From Datnioides undecimradiatus (Eukaryota > Chordata > Actinopteri > Lobotiformes > Datnioididae): a stretch of 64,000 nt of DNA. The position numbers were made by a program, and so were the translations under genes. The stretch's first letter is position 1. Every line of letters begins with the position of its first letter. The notes under the pieces are model-generated. The model saw only the letters and a list, made by a program, of their open reading frames with translations, was not told the origin of the DNA and made no database searches. The stretch lies in contig WARS01000069.1 of NCBI GenBank assembly GCA_008933995.1, positions 868,001 to 932,000 of the forward strand, read 5' to 3'. Below are positions 12,847 through 24,800 of the stretch, in pieces.

Positions 12847-15800
12847 CATGTGCACATACACTGTACACGTTCCTATGATCGCTATCTGATGTGAGAACAA
12901 TGAGAACAAGCACAACAGAACTCAGCTCATAAGCCCCGCCCCCCGTGGAAAGGGGGCGTGTCGTCATGATTGACAGCTAAAGTGGGCGGGACCTCGCCGC
13001 CTGCAGCTCCATTGCCCCAGTCGTTACTGCACAGACGTCACCAGAGCAAGATGGCTCCTGTATGTGGGATGTTTTGGCTTTGTTTCTGTCCAGCTGGAGG
13101 AAGTGGAGACGTGTCGGCCATCTTTATGTTCAGTTGCCCTCCCTCTGGCCTCAGAGAGCACTCTCCTTTTAACCTTTAGCTTATTCTAATTTCCTGTGCG
13201 GGGACAGAGTTGCTCGGACAGAGGTGAATGATAATGATAATGTTACTCGCTGATAAACCTCATTAGTTTTCTACATGAATGACCATCTCAGGCCTTCCTG
13301 CACAGGACGACAGCTCAGTCACTGCATCTCCCACTCCACTCACTCCTCACTGAAACCCCACAGTAAAACCTCGTTCCCTTCACTGCTGCATCTCCATCTC
13401 TAGTTGAGATGGTGGAGAACTTCAAGCCCCTTGGAATCTCCCTTATCAATAACTTCAGCTTTAATCTTCACACTCCCCGACATCCATAAACCAACCAGTG
13501 GAGGCTCTCCACCATTAACCTACTCTGTACTCACTCTTCATACACATCCGGCTGCAGGACAGTAAATGACCCACAAACCTGACGAGTCACATCATTTTTA
13601 AGGCACGGCAACAACGAGCACGGCTCCACGGAGGAGGAGGACCCTGAAACAAGAGGGAGGTGGAGCAGCAAACCTGTTTCCCCACCTCAGGCAGAACACC
13701 TGTTGAATCTGAGATGCTAACAGCTAACAGCTAACGTGAGATCACCACGTGGGACTGTTATATAAAATGAAACTTTCCATGTTTTGGAAAAGAAGAAACA
13801 CTCCTGAATCTCTCTTTAAATATCAAAATTGTCAACAAAGTGGTTTGAAAACCATCGGCAGTGATGCACACACACCGGGTCCTTTCACCTAATGACTCAA
13901 AACCCGTGCGTCAGTGTGTGATACGAGGACGGCTGCTCACCAGAGACAGAGAGCGCCTCTCCAGGCTGCTCTTGCCCAGACTCATCACACTGCTCTTTCT
14001 GGACTCGATGGTGAAGCTCCGCCTGTCCGAGGAGTAGGACCCTCTGGACCCTGACAGAGCACCCAGCTCCAGGTGGCCGTTGGGTGTCAGCGTGCAGATC
14101 CTTGGGTCTAGACGTTGACCAAAGAGAGAGAGCAGTTATTATAGGCTTTTAAGATACATTAAGTCTTTTAGACATCTGTTCTTTCCTGATGTTACCTCGT
14201 CAGAAGATTGCAACTCTCAACTACTTTCTAGCATCTTGTTTATCTCGATTTCAGCTCGTGACTTCCTGCAGTTTTCCAGATTGACGTTTGACGACTCCAG
14301 TCTGCTGCAGGTTACACATGCAGCTGCAGAGATCCACAGCGAGGCTCTTTGATGCACGGGGCTCTGGAGCAAGTCTTGGCATTGGCTGTTAGACTGACTG
14401 TGGCTTTGATGTCTGTGCATTCAGGTGTTTTAATGAACCTCAGTGGAAAAAGGTAGACGTAGAACTGTTTTCTTGAAATGCTTAATATAGTAATGCAAAG
14501 CCAGACCACATTTGACGATAATCTTCAGGCTGAAGTATGAGAATAAAGCTGAATACTAGCTTTGAATCACATCTTAAGATAGATAGCTCCTCTATTTGCC
14601 ATTAAAGGCTGATTTAATCACAAACGGATGAACATATTTCTGGTTAATGCTGCTGGTGTTTTATCATTATTTTCTATTTGCAGTGTTATTCTCCGGGTCA
14701 CGTGGCTGCCTCCCATTGGCTGTTGCTCCAGTATTGCTAGGCGATATGGTGACATTACCACAATACCATAGGGATAACTCTTGGTGCTTTAACAAACTCA
14801 ATGACATATCAAAAATTAATGAACAGACATTAATAATAACAGAATATCTATAACATTTGCGGTGTTGCAGCCTTTAAAACCAGTAAACACTGTATTAATG
14901 CACCTAAAACAACATATACTGATGATATACTATTGTCCATATACCTCAGAGCGACATACCACGTCCATGTCTTTGTTTTCAAAGCCCTGCAGTGTTTCTG
15001 ATGATTCAGCCACTACAGCAAAAGGCTTTTTAATATCTCCTTGTACTTATGTTTCCATACATTTGGAGTGCCTGGCTCGCCCTTTTCAAATTGAAGCACT
15101 TTAAAGATGAAAAGACAGATAAAAGGCAGAAATTTGGAGTGAGGCGGAGAGCAAGAGGAACAACCGGAGGTAATACCTCTGTGCTGCGTAAGCGGACGGT
15201 AAAACAACTTGTTTTATTGTGATGGTTGTATTTCCATCCCACTGCATGAAGGACTGCGGGGTTTCAGCTTTGGCCCACGCTGCACTGCAGAGATCACATC
15301 GCCTCTGCAGCAGTAGCCCACTCACACTGTATAGAAGTGGTTTCCCCCGTCTCCGAACTCGTTTAATCCTCTCTGAACTGCGTTGTGTACTGGGTCTGTG
15401 GAGCCAGGCTGTATGGCTGGAGCAGGTTCATTGCGAGCTCTGGATAAAGACGGAGCTCATTCATATTTCACGACTGCTGGCTATTCTCTGACTTTGTGCG
15501 AGTTTGTAAGCCTTTGGCTCACAGTCCTGTCGTACTTTTGGTGTCTGAGTTGAGCACATCTCGCCTCTTCAGTAAGCCGTCGTTGGAAAACGATGATTAC
15601 TGGCTTGAAATGTGAGATGCAAGCAGATTGTTGGGTTTGTTTGTCAGATTTGACATGAATGGCAAAATCTGTGATTTGGATTGTGGAATTAGCGGGGGAT
15701 CAAATCTGAGACACAACTCAAAATCCAAAAATCACCCAGTTAAAATAGACGTGTGTGGCTTTTAGTTAAATATTGACCTGGAAATGTGGGTGTTGAATGG

Positions 15801-18800
15801 CGGTACAAGAGGACAAAGGGCAGATTCAAGCAAAGACAGTGAGTTTCTTTTGTAGGGATGCTGCGGTCAACCTTATTGGTCCGTACTACCGGGCATAGCG
15901 CTCTGGCCTGTGGTTGCAGTTGTTTTAGTCAACACTGTGGGTTTAACAGCAACATAAGAAAGCAAATGAGCAATGACCAAATCACCAAAATCTGAGCAAC
16001 TCAATCTGACCAAATCTGACGGACAAAGTGCTTCTGAAAGACTCCTGGTGGGGTACAAAGCCGTGTGAGAGACAGGAAAAGAGAGGGCAAACATCCGGTA
16101 GAGCTGCTGCTGCTTCACATTTAAGGAGCTAATTAAGGTGGTTTGGGCTTCAGCCTCCAGGGAACAATGCTTTGGAGGGTTTCCAGGCACGTCCGATGGG
16201 TAGGAGGCCCTGGGGAGGACCAGGAACCCACTGGAGGGACTAAATATCTCATCTGACTTGGGAACATCTGGACCATCTTGCTTGCTGCTAACGTGACTGA
16301 GGACTTCCTGTATCATTACTGTAAAGATGTGTTTGCCTTGGTGCATGCAGGGGGGCAGTCAACCCAAGACACCAATGAATGAAACAGGAGGGACAGCTCA
16401 CCGGACAACTTTATCGAGTCGTGTTTCTCGCTTTCGTCAAAGTTGGAGGAGGAGCGGTCGTCGTCCGAGTAAGAGCGATTAGCGTCGCCCTGGAGACAGA
16501 ACGAGGGGGCAAGAGATGAACGGAGGAGACAAAAGAGAGAAAAGAGAAAGGGAATTACACCGGGTTCAGGCTGTGGAGGGCGTCCCGAAGGACACGGTAA
16601 CAGATTTAGACCTGTAATCTCCCGAGTGACATCGGTTTAGACTCTGCTTTCTGCCACCAGCTGTCAAACACATTTGAGGTTATCAGCGTGGCTCGGGTCT
16701 GTGTTACATCTTAAGATTAAATCAGTAAAACCCTCAAACTGCTGATACACTACTCCAATAACCCCGCAGGTTTGGTTAAGACCGGTGGGATTTCCCCACT
16801 GGGGCGACACAACGGGGAAACTCTGGAGTAAATTGGCTCAGTAATCCCGAGTGAGCAGCAGTCGGTGGACAGACTGTGGATGAGCTGAAGGAGGCGAGAG
16901 ATGAAGCGAGCGAGAGAGAGACAATGAGAGACAGGGCGAAAGAGTGATGGCTGTGTTTTGTTTTGGCGTTTCCAAAAGATCAATGACAGGCCTCGTGATT
17001 GGTGTCGGTGTTCTCGCCTTCAACTCGCACACATCACAGCCACGCGCCGTGAATGCAGCAACGCTTTGATCCGAGCGCGAAAACTCGAGCGGATCACTCA
17101 GCCGCACTGCCGTTTCCCAGCGATGTGTCTGTGAGTTTGACAGCTGATGGCGGACTGACAGCAACATTTTCCAGTGTTTTCCGTCGAGATGGATGGCTCC
17201 GGAAATTACACTGCTGTGTTGAATGCACCATTATTGTGTTTTGACTGCAGATACTCCCGCTGATAAATATCATTATTGCAACCAATACTATAATTATTAT
17301 CTCTACAGTATAAAATTGATTTTATAACCCTTTTGAACCCTTTTGTCTCTGCTCGCCTTGCATCTCCTTTGCTGTATTTACAGGCTTGTCATTACAGTCT
17401 ATGATCTAATGATTTTTGCCTGCATGTCCGCAGGATACACAGTATGTGGAAGACTATCCTATAATACAAGGTGCACGTTGCTTTTAAAGGACTCCGTCAT
17501 GCATGTTCTTTAATTCCCTTTAGAGATCAGTGTGATTTAGGTTTTTGCTACCAGCGCTTCTCATCACGCTGTTGTGTTTTTTACCATTTTTTCACCTTTT
17601 TAGCATTTTTCCACCTATTTTCTTTTACATTTTGCCAAATCTGGGCAATGGAAAGTCACGTTGCATCGGTTACCATAAGTCCCTTCTGGCATGGAAATCA
17701 TAAATAAACACACAACACCTTGATTGATTTAGAAATTGATTGATTTGATTGATTTAGAATCCAAATGTTACGATTACCAGAAAGTGAAGACAATGAGAGT
17801 GTGAATATGCGGCCGATCATGTAGTGCACACTATGTAAAAGCATCACTTATGAAAGCAAATGTTTGTTGGTGATGAGGAACTTCATCAGGCCTCGTGCTG
17901 CATATTGAAATTATGCTCTTGTGTAATTTGTAATATGGTTTTAGGTTGTAACCGTTCACCTGGGCCAAAACCAACACTTTGCATGTTTTAGGATATTGTA
18001 CCAGTGGAGAAAGAAGCCAAAGACAGAATCATTTTGTGATATAAAGCTTCAAACTGTTTCACCGTACTTTAGTACCAACATTATCTTGGTGTCTTGTCCA
18101 CATTATGATGTGAAGGTGCATGAACACACCAAAGCTTAAGGAATGGGACCATCCAATGCAATTTCACCTAGCAGGCATGAGCTGTCGGACTCTTCAAAAC
18201 CTGATGATGTAATCTGTATGATAAGTATTTGCACCAGTGATCACAATGATATACAACATAACTGACTTACCCAGGACAACTGAGGTGAGGACACACACTG
18301 TGATTGCATTCAGTTTGTTTTAGCTGATGTGTGTTGTTGTTTCTGGGTTCGTATCCTTTCCTATTGCATTATGTAGCACAAACAAACTGCAATGTTAGCT
18401 AGGAAGTGGTTAGATGCTAACATTAGCTGTTAGCTGTAATGGTAGCTGATAGGTTATCAAATATTTTATTTTACCCTGAGATATGGCTCAATGTCCCCAC
18501 AGATTTTCACTATTTATTATTTGATTTTTAGTTGCTGATCGACTAAAAAGCTAAAAAGCTGAGTACTAAACAACTTGCAATGCCAAAAACCGTAGCATTT
18601 CACAGCCTGAGCAGGAAAAAGGCGACTGTTTGACTGTAGGCATTGTGTGTCCCTCACAAAAAAGCCTACATCATGATTCAACTGTGATAACAAACTGCAG
18701 CAAACTGAAGGACTGTGTGTTGTGGTTTATGGTGTTTCATTATTAGTGACTGTCAGTCTGCTCAGCTCTGTGATTATGAAAATCAGCATGACACAAGAGC

Positions 18801-21800
18801 CCGGGCTTATTTTAGCTGTGAAGGTCACTGCCAAAGGTTAAAGTCTTTAGTCTTTGAGAAACACAGACAGATGGATGTCAGCTGTCCATAGGAGAGGACG
18901 CTGTGCACAGAATAAAAGGATGGATGGATGGAGATGAGCTAAACATAGAGGCACTGCCAAAGTTTATGTAATTATACGCTGCTGTAAGAGTTTGACATTA
19001 TCAGTTTTCACAATATTTGAAATCTGGAGCTTGTTTGGAGTCAATTGTCGTTGTCGTGAGGTTGATTTGCTGCATTTCCTTTGTTGCTGTTAGAGGACAA
19101 CACATGTCAGTGGTAATTTGAAAGATTTCACCTCTCCTGATGCAGCTTGAACCTATTAAGAATAGCAATGAATAAGATCAACAAACCTGGCCCGGGCACC
19201 TCAATCATCAACAGCTAAATTAAAATGTGGACTGTGGAAACAAGCTTCCATCCTGCAGCTTGAAACCATGTGGCAAGCGTGCCCTTACCTCCGCCTGGAA
19301 GCCCTCAACCAAGATGGCCACCAGCAGATTGAAGAGGACGTAGTTTCCAAAGGTCATGAGGGCCACGAAGTAAAGGGCGGCGAGCGGTGAAGTGGCTGCC
19401 ATACCGTTGTACAAAACCGCGTTCCAGTCCTCCTGAGTCAGAATCTGAGACATTCAGAGTGGTAATAGTATGCAAATGTAGCGTGAGAGTCCTCGTCAGG
19501 CAAAGAGCATACAGATGATTGCAAATTGCGGTATTTATGTCCACATATATCTATTAACAGAGACTTACAAATTTAATTCACAACCAGTATTCATAAGATT
19601 ACATCATTACATGTTAAGATTTAACGTTTCTTTGGTTAAATTGTCAATAAATTGAACCCTAAGAAATATGTGCAAGTCGTCTGCATATATAGAGAGATGT
19701 AGCCCGCACATGTAGTTATTAAGAGATGTATACTAGTACGTTTGTGTGCGTAGAGATCAAAGTTGGGATATGTTTATTACCTGGAAAACGGTGACAATGG
19801 CCCAGAGCAGGGAGTCAAAGTTCTTCCTATCTGGCACTGTGTCACCGGTTTCTGTTTTGAGACTGAACTTGCAGCCGAAGATGTGCATCCCCAGGATACT
19901 GCGACACAACAACAGAGCCTCTGATGATATGAACACACCTTACAAGTTGAAAATGCATCATCCGCTGTACAAGACAGACAATAAACATAGACCTGTGCAG
20001 GTTTTTTATGTCAAGATGAACAGAAAACCTCATTTTTAGTGTTTTTCACAAAGAGGCCTTTGATAATTAAGGCTTTTCTCTGCCTCAACAGCTTCTTATT
20101 TTACAAATGCTGCCTTTTATATGGAGCTCTGTGTATTATCAGTTGTTTTGGCCGCAGCTAAACATGCTCTTGCTGGGATAATAGAGATTAATGTAAATGT
20201 TTCATTGTGACAAAACCCTAAAGACTGGTTACATAAGATGTCATCTGCTCCAATAGCCTTGTTGCCACTGTAAAGTACCACACTAAACATTTAAAAGTAA
20301 TGGAAGGAGTGTTTTAATGTGCACTTAACTGCACACAACTGATAGGTAATAGTTATAAATAATAATCCCTTGCAGGGTATCCGAGGGCCATTGCAGAGTG
20401 TCAAACTGTGAATACCATTAGTAGCTGTGATTGCGAAAGATGCCTGCTGCAACCACAGAACAGCATTGTCGTGGATAGTGCTTCCAAAAAATGTCAGTTA
20501 GCATGGAGGTAAATTGACAAAGCAAATATAAGCATAGGCAAATGTGTAAGGTGCTGGGATTGGACACTTTAGGAGCGCAGCTTAAGTTTACACACACCAC
20601 AGCAAAAGAGATACTGACACGCAGACTACAACCCTGTCATGATCGTAGCTGGGAACATAACTGAAACAAAATCAAAGTGTTTGTACGTACAGCTTGACCC
20701 TGCACGTATAAGCACATGTCTGAAGGTACAAATACAGATTAACTCAGGGTTGTTTCTCTTTCACACCAAAGAAGAATTACAAGAACCGGGCTCGAGTGGA
20801 AAGCAAGGCTGAAAGGAAGGGAAACAAAGACGGCGAGGACTGCGGCCATTGATCGCTCCATTAAAGACCTTCTAGGCCTTCAGAGTGCTGCTGTGTCATC
20901 GCTCGAGAGCCTACAAATACCTGCTTGTTATGTTGCTCCACTTCTTTAAGTGTCTGCTTGTTAAATTCTAACCAGATCTTCAAGTGTCTGCTTGTTATTT
21001 TGCAGCCAGGGTTAATAGCTGCTAAGAAACACTGTGACCTTCTGCACGTCTATGGCAGCTGTTAAGGAGGCGCACAGGACGTGAACAAAGACAGAGGCCA
21101 GCATGTACAAACACACATAAAACCAGAGGATGAAACAATCCTCTCTCTGCCAGTTGTCGCCCTTAAACGAAGAAAAGGTCTCCATGCTTTGGTATAGCGT
21201 TCAGGTAATGAGGAGCAGGAGAGGCATGAACAGATCTGCATCAGAACAACATACTGTACAGCCCATATGTGCACAAACTTACCTGAAGATGAAGATGAAG
21301 AGCATGAGCAGCATGCAGAAGGTGGCCACATTGTCCATGGTCTTCATGAGGACCACCAGCTGTCTCCTCAAAGCTGGCATGAACCTCACGAGCTTCAGCA
21401 CCCTCAGCAGTCTGAAGGTCCTCAGGACTGACAAACCACCGTCGGACTGCCCGACAATCTCGCACACGCTGAGAAAGGACACGTGGTGACTTAAAGTATG
21501 AATCTGAAACATATAACTGTACATGCACACGTTTGTTTTGCTGCAACCAACAAAACGAGATTCACCAGAAGTTCAACCAAAGAGAGAGGTTTGGACTTTG
21601 CTTTTAAATGCCAGTCTCCTGCATCCAACCATCAACTGCAGTGGACCGGAGTAGAGGACGTTGTGCTGCAGTCTGGCTCAAAAGACGTTTAGCCGACTTC
21701 ACCGACTTGACTTCTCGGGCCACGTAAAGGAAACTTGGTTTATCTTATCTTAATTAATGTGTCCACTTTAGAGATGGCCTACGATTTGGACATTATAAAT

Positions 21801-24800
21801 CAAGCTCTTGCTTAAATACTTAATGACTTTCGTAATTGCTGTTTGCTGCAAGTTCAAGATCACAGAAGTTTTAGCTCTCCTTTGAGTCCTGGTAGGTATT
21901 TTATCACGGGCAGGAAACTATTCCCTTGCTGAAAATCTGGCTTTAAAGAAATTTGTCCTCTAATGGAGGTCCTTATCAAAGGCTCGCCTCAGCACATCAA
22001 ACCGGCATCAAAATAGCATCAGCTCTGCAATTGGCAAAGATTGAATGGGGGCACTTTTACAGTGCAGCTTTGTATGAATAGCTGAGGACATTCAGACAGA
22101 TGAAGAGAGGGAAATTGGTAGCTGAGCCAGAGATAAGAAGACAGATGTAGATATGTTCAATCAATGTATCTTCTGTGACGCACTGCACATTTGATCTTGT
22201 TCAGTTTTAGTTGCTTTGATGTGTATTTGATCTCCGGATTATAATGGGGATCACAGACAAAGGCGCTCAGCCAGATGAATTGGAGAAAAAAACTGCGAAC
22301 AGATCAAAGGCAGAGCCACTCACCTGAAGCTCCGGGCACACGCAACAAAAGACGAAACCTGTTTGCTGCTGTCTGACGCTTTGGCATCCAAATACATACA
22401 GGTGGTATATTTCAGCAAGTGGTGAACGCAGATGACAGTTTGACAAAGCGTGACATGAATAATTTAACTGCAGGATCTCTTTCCAGAACAGCCTGGTCGG
22501 CCAAAAAAAGGTTTGATACCTCAACTACACCAGTCAATATTTCAGAAACATGATGCGTTCGTCCTCCAAAAGCCTCCCAAACTCTCCTTTTGTGTCAGAA
22601 TTCAGGTTATTTACATTGTGCAATCACCTTATGATGACGATGATTCCATCAAAGACGTTGTAGGGGTTTCTCAGGTAGCTGAAGGAGCCGAACGCTGTGA
22701 TTTTGAGGATCATCTCCAAGGAGAACATGCTGGTGAAGACGATGTTGCAGATCTCCAGAACGTTCGTGAGCTCCTCTGGCTGACAGAGCGTAGGGACAAC
22801 AAGTAGGAGTAAAGATGAAGACGGAGGGTGGACACAGTGCAGTTTGTTGACAGAGTGACTGAAACATGCTAGCTAACATTTAAAAAGCTGAAAGTTACAG
22901 GCTAACTCTACCATTAGCTTGCTAGCGTGCCATGAGTTAGCATGCAACATCCTCACATTTTGAGTAGTTAAAATCATGTTTTAGCTTGTTGTCGTTATTA
23001 TGACCCACAGTTATGTGTATTGTTTGGATGCCACCTTGAATGGCAATAGTTAATTATGATAGGAGCAAAGGAGGAGGTGATGCTAAGCAGTATAGCTAAA
23101 GAGCGACAATGTCCATATGTGGAGAAAGCTAAAGTTAGCCATGTGGTTCACTACATAGCTAACTGACGTCACGTGTGTAATGTAATGCAACTTGTACACA
23201 AAACCAAAACAATATAACCAATATACTGATTTAACCCAAACCCTGACCTGTTCTTGGACCTGACCAAGCAGTTTTGCTGCCTGAAACAAACAAAGCTGCG
23301 CGATTTCACAACGTTTGCCACGTGTTTTGCTGCACACCTAACTGACATCAAGCTCTGTATATAACTTACATTATGAAACCAAGCTGCAACCATTTAACCT
23401 TATCTATGTGTTTGGGAGAACTGTCTTATTCTGTCATTTTAGACAATCAGTTAATCAGTTTGCGATTCCGTGCAATCATGCATTCAAGCATTAGCATAAC
23501 TAATTATTTGGAGCTAATTAGGACACAAAAACAGAGAAATGTGCAAGAATCAAATCAGCACGACCGTAATATTTCACTTTCTCACATGTTTCTACCGTTG
23601 GTCCTGTTTTGCTTCCTCGTTGCTTTGTGCAGTTATCAGCCACTTTACTCTCCATGGACTGAATGGTGGAGAGCGAAAGGTGAAGGACAAGAGCTGGTAC
23701 ACTACAGATTCATTCATGTCAGCAAAGAGTCTAAGGAAGCTGATAACCTGCAACTCCACAAGAGTATAGACGAATACTCTGTTCACACATACGCTGTTCA
23801 AATACAGTCTACTCCTCTACTGTTTGCTCCTTTCCAACACAGTAGGCAAACAAGGCGCGATGCATTTTGTCACGTGGTTGTGAAATATGCCGCAGCATAA
23901 AAGGTCCAACGTGTTATCAGTTCAACCTTGGAGACAATGTGAAAGCCGTTCTGGCCCCTGAAGGTGGCCTGAGGAGCCTGAGGAGCTGTGGTGTTATACG
24001 TCTCAGGAGATCCATTCAGTCCTGGAAGTTACACCATCAAAACAACCGCGAGAATGACAAAATTAGCTGCTGAGCACGCTGCCAAGGAGTCCACACTAAC
24101 ACATGTACACTGGCAGGAACTGTGGGGCGTATTTATATTTTGCTTTTTAAATGTTTTTCAGCTTCCTTCCCTTGCCGTCAGTCACTGTGCATCAGCGCCT
24201 GTCTTCTCAGCTGTCTCTGACACTGTTTGAGTCCTCCCCTCTCGTTCTCTCTCAGTTTCTTCTGGCTTTGCTCAATATAAGGAGGAACACGCACACTCGC
24301 AACGAGCTAAATTTGGCACAATCATGATTTCTAGCACATCACTATTCCACAGAGCTCCTCTGTAACTTCACCGATGACGCCACTGACATTTCGCCGCCTC
24401 AGAATCAATGAGCTCTGTGTGGTTTGCATTTACATGTCTATCTGCGTGCACAAGCTTGTGTGTGTGTGTGTGTTTGTGCTGTTGCTTGTATGTATGTGTG
24501 TTTGCCAGTGCTAATGAGTGTTTAGCTGTGTGAAAACAGGGGCTAATGATGCGTGCCCACCAGTGTCGGTAACGATGTGACGGCTGACCGCTGTTTGCGG
24601 ACCGGCTGAACAGTGTCGGCAGCCCCCGGAGATCCATTTCTGCAGTCTCATTACCGCAGACCTGGGTACGGATCTAAAGACTGGTGCTTTCCTGTCGGCC
24701 GATGTATGGAGTGAAATCACAAAGGCGGAGATTTGGTATCAAACTGAGGACTCACAGTCGATGGAGGATGTGAAATCCAGAAAAACCCCAACTTTAACAG

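Larger units (their letters stand above)
9547..13940 (-). other. cacna1i: Intron l-m of cacna1i
   Basis: This 4394-bp intron contains a C run (10551-10566), short CA/TG runs (10766-10840), the compact inverted repeat at 11184-11237 and a TG repeat (12810-12844). No other exon was recognised. Confidence 0.8.
19899..22627 (-). other. cacna1i: Introns h-i and g-h of cacna1i (exon h at 21283-21468 lies between)
   Basis: The two introns are 1384 and 1159 bp. Near 20915-21000 the word GCTTGTTA recurs three times in a short degenerate tandem. Otherwise nothing is recognised. The 336-bp intron 19445-19780 between exons i and j is likewise featureless. Confidence 0.8.

Noticed and set aside
23373-23900. 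175-codon plus-strand frame
   Set aside because: No start context, domain or splice support in an AT-rich intron; judged to be chance.
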